NCBI RefSeq assembly: GCF_003086295.3
Contig: NC_092051.1
Location: 63,737,772-63,801,771 of the forward strand
DNA length: 64,000 nucleotides
Source of the DNA: Arachis hypogaea
Lineage: Eukaryota; Streptophyta; Magnoliopsida; Fabales; Fabaceae
Reading direction: 5' to 3'
The first letter of the stretch is position 1, and each line of letters starts with the position of its first letter. The position numbers and the translations under genes were made by a program. Below are positions 45,742-57,609 of this stretch, piece by piece. The notes under the pieces are model-generated. The model searched no databases, was not told the DNA's origin, and saw only the letters and a list, made by a program, of their open reading frames with translations.

Positions 45742-46544
45742 TCTCCTCGAAATTGGCTGAACTGGTGTCTCGAGAAGTCCCCAACGAAGACGTGGATTAG
45801 CCGTCTGAGAGATGTATGATTCAAGCAGATGGTGCCTGCTTTCCACTGAAGTAATCGCACGAACCCAAGTAGACGTGGGTGTTTGTTAGGCATGTTCATC
45901 TTAGTGTGATGAACAGAGCTGATTGTTCGATCATCCTCTCCACCACGATGAAGTACGAATATACATCTTAGAATTAATCAAACACGGATCGAAGAAGAAA
46001 CAATAATACTTTTATTAATTCATAGGACTCAGCAGGGCTCATCCCCTCAACTTAGGAGGTTTAGAAACTCATACTGAAAAGAAAATATAATGTAAAACAA
46101 AAATAATGCTTAATGGTAAAGATTCTTCCCGGAATTACATAAATAAAATCCCTTAAATACTAAACAAATAAATAGTAAGTGTAAAACAATCCCTTTAGTG
46201 CTAAAATCTACTTCTGGGACCCACTTAGTGAGTGTTTGGGCTTAGCTTTGATGAGATCCACGTGCTATGAGGTTTCTTGGGCATGGAACGCCATCAGCTA
46301 GGGGATCCTCATTGGGCGTTTGGATTCTGGTCTCTGCTCTTTGGGCGCTGGACGCCTGAAAGGGGGCAGGAGGCTAGCGTTGGATGCTAGTTTTGGGCCT
46401 CCTAATCTGAAATCAAGTATGAACTATTAATATTGCTAGAAAGTTCTAGAAGTCAGCTTTCCATAGCCGTTGAGAGCGCTCCATTTGGACTTCTGTACCT
46501 CCAGAAAAGCTCTTCCGAATTCTGGCAGGTCAGATCTAGACAGC
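45742..46544 (-). repeat. Truncated LTR F, second part
   Basis: Continues from the target duplication after LTR D. It keeps CTTCTGGGACCCACTTAGTG and TTGGGCGTTT / GGGCGCTGGACGCC remnants of the palindrome cluster. Its 5' end (about 270 bp by comparison with 6824-8650) is missing because LTR E begins at 46545. Confidence 0.8.
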
Positions 46545-47155
46545 TGATGACAAGTCATCTTAAGCTAGAGTCACAAGCCTTTTTCAGTAGTTTTTACTTT
46601 GTTTTCATGCATTTTTAGGCAATAAGTAAGTGTTTGAGTGAGAATTTCATGCTTGTCTTGATTCAATCAAACATTGGTAATTTTATGCATTTTCATTAGA
46701 TCTCTGGCAAGATTTAGTTGATAATATGAATGATGAAAGATTTGATGATTATGCCAAGGCATTGATGTATCTGTTTGGTTGAAGATAGGTGAAAAGATGA
46801 AGGAAAAGAAGCAGAAAACATAAAATAATCTCAAAAGAAGAATTCTGGACACATTTTAAAGTTTGAGCATGCTTTGGAGCCTTAGGCCACGCTTTTAAAA
46901 GCGTGGCCCATGATTTAAACAAGAAGAGCACTCTTGGCGCGAGAACCCTATGACGCGCACGAGACGCTTACGCGCCGGGGAAGGATTTGTGAAGATCCAC
47001 GCGTACGCGTAGATGTAATTGGCGCTCGTTTGCAAAGAGGGCGCTACATTGGCTTAAAGAGCGTTTTCGGGCAAATTCAAATTTTGAATTGAAGTTTTGC
47101 AACCGATGCGCATGCATACGTGATGCGCACGCGTCGACAGAGCATCCTGGAAAAC
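46545..47155 (+). repeat. LTR E, 5' fragment (about 610 bp)
   Basis: Begins TGATGACAAGTCATCTTAAG, like LTR D. It contains a 24-bp perfect palindrome at 46885-46908 (GGCCACGCTTTT and its complement), then CG-rich words such as ACGCGTACGCGT. It is cut at 47156 by the next LTR. Confidence 0.78.
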
Positions 47156-49380
47156 TGATGCCAGGGCATTTTGGCCATTTTCACTGACCTTTTCTTTACT
47201 GTTTTAGGGTAGTTTCATGCATTTTCTTAGTGAATAAGCAAGTTTTGGGTAGATATTCACTTACATCTTGATTCAAGCAAACATTGTGAAGTTTACATGA
47301 TTTCATGAGAATTTTGCATGAATTGAATGACAAATTGGACAATGCATGATCTCATGACTTGGAATAGAGCTTTGATGCACTTTAATTGCTTGATTTCAGG
47401 ACAAAGGAAGCAAGGAAGAACCACGTTAGTAGCCACGTTAGTCTAATTAACGTGACCACTAACGTGGAATGGGAGCTAGCTTGCAACGTTAATGAGAAAA
47501 GTGATCGCCAATAATGCCTTCGAAAGCCATTGTAGCCCACGTTAGTTGTCACGTTAATTACATTAACGTGGAAGCTAACGTGGAGGAGAAAGGAAGTTCC
47601 AACGTTAGTGGTAAAAGTGAATACCACTAACGTTGGAAAAGGGGAACTTGGCCACGTTAAGAGTCACGTTAATTACATTAACGTGAACTCTAACGTGGAA
47701 GAAACAAGGAATTACCAACGTTAGTAACACTCACCTTTGTCACTAACGTTGGATTAAGCCACTATTGCCCACGTTAGTTGCCACGTTAATTACATTAACG
47801 TGGAAGCTAACGTAGTGGAAGAATTGATGGACCAACGTTAGTGACACTCACCTTTGTCACTAACGTTGGGAATGGCAATCATCACCACGTTAGAGGCCAC
47901 GTTAATCTAATTAACCTGAACTCTAACGCGGGAAGGAGGGGCGTTTGGAGCGTTAGTGACAAAGGTAAGTGTCACTAACGCTCTCGAAGAAAGGCAAGCC
48001 CACGTTAATGATCACATTAGTTACACTAACGTGAACTCTAACGTGGGGAAAAAGGGCAATAAGCAACGTTATTGGAAAAGGTGAATGCTAATAACGTTTG
48101 TGAAGGACCAAGGGGCAACGTTAGTGGTCACGTTAGTGCCACTAACGTTGAAGTTAACATGGACCATTTTTTGGCTTGAAACGTTAGTGAAAAAGGTGAT
48201 CATCACTAACGTTCTCAAACCCATATTTTCACTTAACGTTAACGCTACTAACGTCCTAACTAACATCCATGCCTAACTCACACTTTTTCTACAAGCAAAG
48301 CTGAGCCCACTGAAGACTATAACTGCTTTAACTAAAGATCCAAAGGCCCATATCCAAGACTTGAAGAGCCAACTAGAAGATCAGAAGAGTAGTATATATA
48401 GCAGTAGTTTTAAACTAGTAAAAAAAGCTTTTGGCAATTGGGAGAACTACACTCTGTATTTTACTTTCTCTGCAACTTTTAGTCTTATTTTGAAAATGTA
48501 CTTTCCATTTATGCTTTCCATTTCCAGAGCCATGAACAACTAAACCACTTTCATTGGGTTAGGGAGCTCTGCGTTAATTTGATGGATCAATAATAGTTTC
48601 ATTATTCTTCTTCTTTCTTTTCTCTTGATTTTACTAGAAAGCTTTCAATCTTCATCCTATTGGGTAGTTGTCTTGGAAAAGAAGCTATGCATACTTGGAT
48701 CTCTTCGAACCTTGGAAAAGGAATGAATAGATCATGCTAGAAATGCTTTCTCATGTTGGACCAAATTGGGGTTTGGATGGATATGGTGACATATAATCCT
48801 AGCAACACTTTGATTTGGGAATACATGTGGTATAATCAGTGACCATACTTCATCTCTTCTCACGAGCAATTAGACCAAGGAATTGGCTATTGATCAAGAT
48901 TTGAGAGATTGGGTTGCCAAGGAATTGGAATCCAATCACTTAAGATTGCCAAGGAGATCAATGAATGCATTGATTGAGGAAGAGATGAGAATGAACTTGA
49001 TCCAGAGAATACAACATCTCCTGAGCCCAATGAATTCCCCATTTCTGATCTTACCCATTTTCTTTACTTTCTGCCATTTACTTTTATGATTCATTTCCCC
49101 AAATCCCCGTTTACGATTCTGCAATTTATTTTCTGTCATTTATGTTTCTGTCATTTACTTCTTGCAATTACATTTTCTGTTATTTACTTTCCCGCCATTT
49201 ACGTTTCTGCAATTATCAACTCAATTCTACTTAGCTCAACTAGAATATTCCTCTGATTAAAGTTGCTTGACCAATCAATCCCTGTGGGATTCGACCTCAC
49301 TCTATTGTGAGTTTTTACTTGACAACAATTCAGTATACTTGTCGAGGGAAATTTGTTGAGAGACAAGTTTCCGTGCATCA
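47156..49380 (+). repeat. 5' LTR of element C2 (2225 bp)
   Basis: Starts TGATGCCAGGGCATTTTGG, ends TTTCCGTGCATCA, and is followed by AGTTTA and the primer site. Similar to LTR C1 over its length. Confidence 0.87.
47421..48258. repeat. Alternating hairpin array in the C2 LTR
   Basis: Same two hairpin types as at 38488-39440, starting 265 bp into the LTR, with one fewer repeat pair. In the last units the loop of type II is reverse-complemented (GACAAAGGTAAGTGTC instead of GACACTCACCTTTGTC). Confidence 0.87.
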
Positions 49381-49386
49381 AGTTTA

Positions 49387-49404
49387 TGGCGCCGTTGCCG
49401 GGGA
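49387..49404 (+). promoter_or_regulatory. Primer binding site, tRNA-Asp type (C2)
   Basis: TGGCGCCGTTGCCGGGGA, identical to the site at 16214-16231 on the other strand, 6 nt after the LTR. Confidence 0.87.
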
Positions 49405-49676
49405 TTGATTTTGTATCAACAATGATTAAATTGGTGGATAACTAGATTGAGCATTTTTCTTTTGTTTGATTTAATTTCTGTTTGAGTGATTTACTTTCAG
49501 TTTTAGTTATTTTCTTTCCTTTATCTCTTACCCGTTTGTGGTGTTCTCTTATTTGTTTACAATTCAGTTCACTAACCCACTAACTGTTTGATATATTGCA
49601 TCACTCACACTAACAGCATTTCTAACAAGAAACTCTCTGCATTTTTTTTCTCTCTTGCTTGTGCCTTGTTGGTTAT

Positions 49677-50249
49677 ATGACAGGTAGAAGAAGCGGGGCT
49701 TCAACTTCCTTTGATTCTGAACCTGAGAGGACCTTTCTTAGATTAAGGAGGGAAGCAAGAGGAAAGATAGTCGTTAGTGCTGAGGAAGAGGAGGAGTATT
49801 TTGAACCAAACATAGATGAGAATATGGAGAACCATCACGAAGGAAAGGATCACAACCATGGCAGAGAAGTTCCAGTGTATCATGCTGGACAAGAGAGAAG
49901 AGTTTTAGGCTCCTACATAAACCCAAACCCAGGAAACTGTGGAAGTAGCATCCAAAAGCCAACCATACATGCCAATAACTTTGAACTGAAGCCACAGCTC
50001 ATCACCCTTGTTCAGAACAACTGTTCATTCAGAGGAAGTGTCCAAGAAGACCCCAATCAACATCTAACCACCTTCGTGAGGATATGTGATACTGTGAAGT
50101 CTAATGGTGTTCATCCTGACACCTATAGATTGCTTTTGTTCCCCTTTTCACTCAAGGACAAAGCATCTGAATGGCTGGAATCTTTCCCGAAGGAGAGTTT
50201 AACAACCTGGGAAGATGTGGTGAACAAATTCTTGGCGAGATTCTATCCT
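49677..50249 (+). pseudogene. Gag of element C2, truncated by insertion of element B
   Basis: The ATG at 49677 (MTGRRSGASTSFDSEPERT) is chosen over an in-frame TTG at 49659. After an acidic, disordered N-terminus come NNFELKPQLITLVQNNCSF, FVRICDTVKSNGVHPDTYR, FPFSLKDKASEWLESFPKES and VNKFLARFYP, the start of a retrotrans_gag domain. It is homologous to the gag at 11884-14214. The frame is open up to the insertion point, where the LTR of element B begins after ATCCT. Confidence 0.87.
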
Positions 50250-51667
50250 TGATAAACCACTATTTTATGGTTTATCTTGTGCTCAATTGAGTACATTTTA
50301 TCAACTCTTTACCCACTTATTCATAATATTTGCATGCTTTTACATTTGCCTTCCTAATTATGTGCTTTGATTGAAAACATGCTTCTTTGGTCTTAAGTTC
50401 CCTATGTTTAATCCTCTCTTATTACCATTAGATGCCTTGATATGTGTGTTAAGTGATTTCAGAGATTACAGGGCAGGAATGGCTCAGAGGATAGAAAGGA
50501 AGCATGCAAAAGTGGAAGGAATACAAGAAGTTGGAGAAATTGCTAAGCTGTCCAGCCTGACCTCTTCGCACTCAAACGGCTATACCTTTAGCTACAGAGG
50601 TCCAAATGACGCGGTTCTAGTTGTGTTGGAAAGCTAACATCCGGGGCTTCGATTTGATATATAATATGCGATAGTTTCTCTAATGCTAGGTGACGCGACC
50701 GCATGCTCCATGCGGACGTGTCGCAGTAACGAAAAACCAGCGTGGCAGATTTCGCAACCAGCGATTTCTGGGCTGTTTCTGACCCAGTTTTCGGCCCAGA
50801 AAGCATAGATTAGAAGCTATAAAGTGGGAAAATGCATCCATTCAAAAACAAGCTTTCATATTCACAATTTTAGGAGTAGATGTAGTTTTAGAGAGAGAGG
50901 TTCTCTCCTCTCTCTTAGGATTAGGATTTAGGATTTCTCTTAGTTTTAGGAGTGACTCTCAATCCCAGGTTCAATGTTCTTTTTATTATTTTCCCAATTT
51001 TATTTATGAATTCTTCTAAGTTACAGATTACTCTTTGAATTAATGTTATTTGAGGTATTTCAATTTATTATTGCTTTCTTTTATTTATTATATAAATAAT
51101 TTGAATTTTTCCCTTTTGGCTTTGGTTGAGTCATTGGAGACACTTGAGTTATCAAACTCATTGTTGACTGAAAATTGGAATTCTTCAAGAATTAATTCGA
51201 GTTCCAACAACTCTAGCCTTTCCCAAGGAAAGACTAGGACCTGAAGAATAAAAATTAATTCATTCACTTAACTTACCTTCATAGTTAGTGGCTAACAAAG
51301 TGGGAGAAAAATTCAATTCTCATTACAATTGATAAGGATAACCAGGATAGGACTTCCCGTTATAATACCTTGCCAAGAGTTTATTTTATTATTATTATTT
51401 TATTTTTCTTATCATTCAACATACTGCTTCCTTACTTTCTAAAACCCCTAATTTACAAGACTCATAATCAATAATAAGAACATATCTCCCTGCAATTCCT
51501 TGAGAAGACGACCCGAGGTTTAAATATTCGGTTATCAATTTTAAAGGGGTTTGTTACTTGTGACAACCAAAACGTTTATATGAAAGGACTTTTGAAGGTT
51601 TAGAAACTATACTTGCAACGAGGATTTATCCGCAAATTTCTAGACCACGCAAAATCCTCTCTCATCA
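50250..51667 (+). repeat. 5' LTR of element B (1418 bp)
   Basis: Begins TGATAAACCACTATTTTATG and ends AATCCTCTCTCATCA. By eye it is about 95-98% identical to 62633-64000. A palindrome (CCGCATG-CTC-CATGCGG within GACGCG...GTGTCGC) lies at 50692-50727. Confidence 0.88.
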
Positions 51668-51670
51668 AAA

Positions 51671-51688
51671 TGGCACCGTTGCCGGGGA
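51671..51688 (+). promoter_or_regulatory. Primer binding site of element B
   Basis: TGGCACCGTTGCCGGGGA, the tRNA-Asp type with one G-to-A change, 3 nt after the LTR. Confidence 0.82.
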
Positions 51689-52222
51689 ATTGCAAACGTT
51701 GGCCTTATTATTAGTTATTGTAAATATTTGCTTTTTGCTTGTTTATTTGTTTTTATTTTTATTTTTATTTTTGCTTTTTCATAAATTAAGAGGTTATTGG
51801 TTTTCTTTTAAAAAAATTTTTTTTTCAAAAATTTGTTCTTCGTGTTCATCTTGATCTTCAAGTTGTTCTTCATGTTCATCTTGACCTTCAAGTTGTTCTT
51901 AGTTGTTTTCTTCGTTTTGATCTAAAAAAATTTTTAAGTTTGTTGTCATTTTATTGTTTTTCTCTTTCCTTATTAAATTCAAAAAAAAAATTCAAAATTT
52001 AAAAAATCAAATTTCAAAATTCGATTTTAAAAATTTTTTCAAATTTCAAATCTCAAACTTCAAAATTTCAAATTTTAAAAATTTAAAATTCAAATTTTAA
52101 AATTCAAATTTTAAAAATTTTCAAATTTCAAATTTCAAAATTTAATTTTCAAATTCAAAATTTAAATAATCTTTTAATTTAAAATTGTTTTTTATTTTCA
52201 TTTTTAATTTTTATTTGCTACT
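51689..52222 (+). other. Leader of element B
   Basis: AT-rich low-complexity DNA made of TTCAAATTT/AAATTTTAAA words. A short repeat TTCATCTTGA(C/T)CTTCAAG at 51848-51895 matches the leader of the minus-strand tandem. The donor-like GGTAAGT seen in that element is missing here. Confidence 0.5.
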
Positions 52223-53641
52223 ATGAACTCTCACCCCTTTGGCTATGAGTCTGGTTACAATTATGTTGCAGGAAGAAGAAATTACAATGAGAATAGGCAT
52301 CAAGGTTGGAACAATCAAAGATAGGAGGAGCCACAAGGATTTGATCAACCCTCATAGCAACAACCACCTCCAATGGACTATCAACAGCCACCACCATATG
52401 CCTATAAACCCTCTCCTCAACATAGCTTTGGACCACCATACTCACAAGCCCCTTACCACCAAACACCCTCATATGATCCTAACCCTTATCCACCATACCA
52501 ACCACCTTATGAGCCATATGAACCATATCAAGAACCACCACTTTCCTATGTACCATGTCCATATCCATCACTTCAAGACTCAACAGAACGTCTCACGGAA
52601 ACATGTGTAAAACTTCATGCCACACTTCACCAATTAAATCAAGCAATAAATAGACTACCTTCCCGACGTTCAGACACTCAAGGAACCCCCATGGCTTCAT
52701 GTGGGCAATCTAATGAAGAACGTAGCATGAAGGAGATATTAGAAACTCCAGTGGACAGTACGGAGCATGACTTTATACTGGAACAAGTGGAGGAAGCTGT
52801 AATTATCGAAGAAGAAGAAGTAGTTGCAGACTTAGGAGATGCCGAACCTCCATGGGAAAGTCAAGACATAGAGCCTCCTTCTAAGACGGTTGCATTTGAT
52901 GTTGAGGAGGATGTACAACCTCCAAGGCATATCATGATTAAGGACTTGGAAGAGGTTGGTCAAGAGATGGAGATTAAAGAAGAAGAAGCACAACCTCCCA
53001 TGCCCTTGGTGAGCAATGAAGAAGAGATTGAATTGGAAGAAAGCTACCAAGAGGAAGAGGTTGATATTGAAGAAACTTGCAAAGAAGTGGAAGTTGTCAG
53101 AGAAGAGCACAAGGGAGTGGAGCTTGCAATTTCATTAGAAATACCTCCCCCTAAGTTGCCATCATCCTTCACAACATTCAAGTGGGTAAAATTCATATCC
53201 CTTAGCTTTCTAATCCAACTTGAATATGGGCTACTAGAGACGGATGGTCAACTTAGAACTCTTTGTGGCATTAAGAGTAAGAGGAAGATGGCCAGTGGTA
53301 AGAATTGTCCTGCAAGGTTCATTATGGTTGGAAGCTTTAAGTTTAAACGCAAAGGTTGGTATAAAGCTCAACTGAATGGGTTTAGGAAGCTGTTTGGATG
53401 TCTCAGTGAGAATTCCGACTGTTCACGACCAAAGTGGAAAAATGATGATCAACAAGAAGATGGGTGCAAAGGCAAGGTCTGGGACCCCGGAATTCAATCT
53501 AGAAATCAGCACTCTTGGGGCCTTGTCACTTGCTTTAACTTACTTGAAGGCTTTCTGCGCCTAGTTTGGGATCCCGGAGGCCATTGGAATTACAAACATT
53601 GGTGGGGATTCCTGGATGAATATAAGCATAAGCCACCATAA
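52223..53641 (+). pseudogene. First ORF of element B: proline/acidic-rich protein of unknown function, two in-frame TAG codons
   Basis: I do not recognise a catalytic domain. The frame runs from ATG 52223 (MNSHPFGYESGYNYVAGRRN) to TAA 53641. TAG codons stand at 52322 and 52355; after the second the frame is open for 427 codons. Segments in order: a tyrosine/asparagine/glutamine-rich start; a Pro-Tyr-rich stretch with YSQAPYHQTP-like repeats; a short helix (RLTETCVKLHATLHQLNQAI) resembling the region after the repeats in some Athila-group gag-like proteins; a long acidic stretch with many EEE runs; and a compact C-terminus rich in Trp and Gly (VWDPGIQSRNQHSWG, VWDPGGHWNYKHWWG). It occupies the gag position, so a gag-like RNA-binding or particle role is possible but unproven. 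Confidence 0.65.
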
Positions 53642-53658
53642 CAGGGAGCTCACCAAAT

Positions 53659-53708
53659 GTCCAACTTAAGGACTTTAACTAAAAGTGCTAGGTGGGAGAC
53701 AACCCACC
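53659..53708 (+). promoter_or_regulatory. Structured post-ORF motif (element B)
   Basis: Begins 17 nt after the stop: hairpin GTCC-AACTTAA-GGAC, linker TTTAACTAAAAGTGCTA, hairpin GGTGGG-AGACAA-CCCACC. Both stems differ from the other copies by paired changes. Confidence 0.68.
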
Positions 53709-53864
53709 ATGGTATGATCGTTCCTTTTTCAATTTTATTTTGTTTTGTTTGTTTTCATTTTATTTTATTTTATTTTATTTTCATTGAACTTGGAATTATT
53801 TCTTGCATCTACATTAGCATTGCATTCTACACTTTTCCTGCATAAAAAAAAAGAGAAGCACGCA

Positions 53865-54098
53865 CGCGACGCGGCAGCGTCGCTGACGCGTCCGCGTCAC
53901 CCACGCGACCGCGTGGCCCTGTAAATCGACGTAAAAAGGGTGTATGGCCAAAAGTTGAGCTGGAATTGGGCTGGACCTGTGCTAGCAGCACAAGCCCTGC
54001 CACGCGAACGCGTCACCCACGCGTCCGCGTCATATTGGAAATAAGGCCACCCGCGCGATCGCGTCTACCACGCGACCGCGTCACCCTGGATTTTGGCA
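53865..54098. repeat. GC-rich ACGCGACCGCGT / ACGCGTCCGCGT array, left part
   Basis: Tandem-like words CACGCGACCGCGT and CACGCGTCCGCGT in an otherwise AT-rich element. It is interrupted by the CACTA transposon at 54102 and resumes at 59911. Confidence 0.8.
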
Positions 54099-54129
54099 AT
54101 ACACTACAACAAATATGGCCTTTAGCAAC

Positions 54130-54560
54130 GCCAAATTTTGTAACATCTTAAAACCGTTCTTGTAGATAGGTTTAGACAACGGTTTTTTATAGTGTTACTG
54201 TTGAATTCAATTTTTCATTATTTTATAGCAACAAATTAAAACCGTTCTCTTTGACTATTTTAAAGAACGGTTTTATAACCGTTACCATGATTTGTATTTA
54301 GGCAACGGTTTTTTATCATTGTTTAAATAATTGTACAAAGAAAACGCATAAAAATCATTGCCAAAATGCTACACTTTAAAACCGTTCTATTAGATGGTCT
54401 TAGACAACGATTTTTACAGTGTTGCTGTTGAAGTTCAATTTTTTATTATGCTATAGTAACGAAATAAAACCGTTCTCTTTGACTATTTTAAAGAACAGTT
54501 TTATAACCATTACAACAATTGTTTATGAAACAACAATTTTCTAATATTATTTAAATAATT
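54130..54560. repeat. Left subterminal repeats of the CACTA element
   Basis: Recurring AAAACCGTTCT and CAACGGTTTTT in both orientations, the presumed binding sites for the element's DNA-binding protein. Confidence 0.8.
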
Positions 54561-56680
54561 ATACAAATTAAACAATACCAATAAAAATAATTTTAAATAA
54601 TCATATAAATTAAAACCATTTTTCTATAAATACTGAATTTATAAAATACTCAAAAACTATTGTTATAAATATATAACGAATATTTTTTTTGAAAAATAAA
54701 ATTAAAATAAATTTATAATAAATATTATATATTTTTGTTATAAATATATAACAAATATTATTTAAAAAAATAAAATTAAAATTAATTTATAATAAATATT
54801 TTATATTTTTATTATAAATATATAATAAATATTATTATAAAAAAATAAAATTAAAATAATTTTAGAATAAATATTATATATTTATTGAAAAAATTTCTCT
54901 CTAAGATAATTAAGGACACTGATCTCTTAAAAAAAATATCAGAGCACGCTCTTCCTCCCTCCACCATCAATGTAACTCTAACGTACACCAATTAGGCCAT
55001 CAGACTCAGAGCTGTAACAATCCAAGTTTTCAGAAAATTAAATAATCAGTTATTTACAATTTATTATAATTGTTGAGAATTTTATTTTAAGAAAATTATT
55101 TGACTGAGAATAATTAATTAGTTTCATGAAAATTAAAGTTTAAATTAATTAAAATTTTATTATAATCTTTATTATAATTGAATGTTTCACATAATTTCAG
55201 TAATAAATAAATAAAAAAGAATTATATAATTTAAATTAAATAACTTTTATTACAAATAATTTATAATTTAATTAAGTTCCTTATTAATACTTTATTCCTT
55301 ATTATGAATATTTTACATTATATAATTTGATTTAAATAATTGATATTCATGTAATTTAATACTTTATTTTTTATGAGTAAAAAATTAATTATTTCGTCTT
55401 ATAATTTTAAATGAGAATGCATAATTAAAAATCAATTAATAAATTGATACAACAAATTCCTTTAACTCTAAATTCCCAATTTCATTTTACCCTAAATTCC
55501 CACCTTAAACAAAAGAAACCCTAATTTTCCCCATTTCCCAGCCTGAAACACGCAGCCCTTCATTTTCTCTTTCAACCCACGCACACACAGCAAAGGAAGA
55601 GAAGAGAGGTCATGTCACCGTCAGATCTGAAGCCGCCGACGAGCCGAACGCCGTCAAAGCCGCACCGTCGCATCACCATCGCTCTGCCTCCGTCGAACCC
55701 GTCACACCGCCGCTGCCGTGATGTCATTGCTGTCGCAAGGGAGAAGAGATGCGTGAGGAAGGAAGCTCGTAGGGGAGAAAAAAGACGCCGCCTGTGCTGC
55801 CAGCTCCATCGCGTATGATCTCCACTGTCGCCGTCGAAGGTCCGTCGCCGTGGCCGTGGAGAGGAGCCGCCGTTCATGCTTGTCACCACCAAAAGAGGAG
55901 CCGCTGCCACCGTCGATTGTCACTGGAAAACACACCGTACCGCCGTGCCTCTGGTCGCAGGAATCACAGACCGGGGAGAAGGGGGCTGCTACTCCTGTTG
56001 CTGCTGCTTCGTACTTTTATTGTAAGCTGTCTCTGTTTTGAATTCCATTGAATTCATTTCTGTTTTTGATTCCATTGAGTTTGAATTCTCCATTTTGCTG
56101 TAACCATGGTCACTGTTGTTGGAGTTTAATTGATTTGGTTTCTGTTTTGATTTGAATTTTAATTTGGTATAATGCTGTCTATTTTGGTCACTAGTTCTCT
56201 GAGTTTAAATGATGGGTTCTCTCAGTGATAATATTCTAGGTGATTGAGTGATGCAACTTTTATGTAAATTAAGCTTTATGACACTCCCTGTAAACATAAA
56301 GATGGATTATCACACTTCACCACCCTAAAGATACTGTAAACATGGAAATGGATTATAACTGGTGACTATTTCCTTATGAGGAGTAGCATTCTAGAGTTAA
56401 TGAGTTATTGCATGAGTTATAGAGTTCATGAGTACGTGCAATCCATCTTTTTGATTTTGTGGCACTATGCTTTTGCTACATTTCAATCTCAGACTTAATT
56501 TGATGCCCTGAACAAGCTGCTCTTACATTGTATTTTTATTGTTGCTATACTGTGCATTATTTCTACTATTATTTTTGCTTTGTATAATATATGACCTGTT
56601 TTCACATTAAGATCAGTGTGTTAGTACTTCTATTGATTAGGCACATCTTAATAAAAGATGGGAATCTTTTTTTCTTTTAG
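54561..56680. other. CACTA interior, left: AT-rich DNA then a GC-rich exon-like stretch
   Basis: 54561-55540 is AT-rich with no ORF. 55600-56030 is CG-rich with short overlapping ORFs on both strands, none recognisable, and may be a captured 5' exon. The rest looks intron-like. Confidence 0.35.
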
Positions 56681-56769
56681 CTGCCTTTTGCAATTGGTGT
56701 GTAACATGGAAAGGAGATAAACTCTGCAGTGGTTGCAGACAAGTGCGGTACTGCTCTGAGAAACATCAG
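56681..56769 (+). pseudogene. Captured exon of a PDCD2-like MYND zinc-finger gene
   Basis: The 89-bp stretch is bounded by TTTCTTTTAG before and GTAGCC after, so it looks like a complete exon with splice sites. In frame 3 it reads FCNWCVTWKGDKLCSGC and then RYCSEKHQ. The CxxC...CxxC...YCxxxHQ pattern and TWKGDKLC match the MYND finger of plant PDCD2-type proteins as recalled. No flanking PDCD2 exon is clearly recognised; an open stretch at 58194-58294 (acidic, N- and E-rich, after a CAG) might be another exon. Confidence 0.72.
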
Positions 56770-57609
56770 GTAGCCGAATTGTTTAAATGTTTTATTTAGC
56801 CTTCTTTCCACAAATTTTATCCTAATAGTTATCTTTCTTTTCCTCGTTCCCTCTCTCTATTAGTAAACATTATTAGCATTAGGCTTAGTATTATATTTAA
56901 TTTGCTAACTTTTTTGTTCACTGGAAAATCATTATAAAGGTGAGGGAGAACTTAGTATTATATTTAATTCTGCTTCCCTGCTTCTACCTCGCTGCTTCTG
57001 CTTCACTGCCTTGGCTGATTGTGGGTTGTCATATATGGTAAGTGGTCTTTTTCTCTGATTTTCTTTTGTTTAGTTAGGGCGTGTTTGGCTGTTGGCCATT
57101 TTTGTTGAGTTAAGAAGAAGAAAGGAAAGTGGTGTGCGAGTTTCTGCTTTTGTGTTTGTTTCAGTCCTTTGAATAGTGATTAGAGTTTGGATTATGAGAT
57201 GAGACGTGATTAACTGATTATGGTGTTGCGATTAGGGAGTGGAATAAAGTATGGGAATATGGGATTTGCTAATCTTTTGCTGTTGCTTTTGTTCACTAAA
57301 TTATTATTTGGAAGTGCTGTTGTGATTTTATTTTAATTTTAATATTGATTTAGTATGTAACTGGTTCTCTATCAATGTTGCTCTGATTTTGTTTTAATTT
57401 TAATATTCATTTGTTATAATACTGTTATAATTTTGATTTGGCAATTAGGTCTCTGAAAATGTTGTTCTGGTTTTGTTTTGGTTTTAATATTAATTTTATA
57501 TTGATGTAGTATAATGCTGTTTGATTTTGATTTGGAAATTGGTTCTCTGGAAATGCTATTTTAATTTTAATATTGATTTGGTATAGTGCTATTCTGATTT
57601 TGGTCAGAA

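Larger units (their letters stand above)
47156..50249 (+). mobile_element. Athila-like element C2, 5' part (LTR, primer site, partial gag)
   Basis: LTR 47156-49380, primer site 49387-49404 and the beginning of gag, then disrupted by element B at 50250. The remainder must lie beyond 64000. The 5 bp before the LTR are AAAAC. It is the likely intact relative of the deleted element at 38224-43308. Confidence 0.84.

Noticed and set aside
53755..54060. G-quadruplex or CpG-island promoter in the GC-rich stretch
   Set aside because: The composition comes from ACGCG(A/T)CCGCGT repeats; there are no G-runs for quadruplexes and no associated gene start.
55600..56050. Host gene in the GC-rich stretch of the CACTA element
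   Set aside because: Overlapping short ORFs occur on both strands with no domain, and none continues through a credible splice; kept only as possible captured exon DNA.
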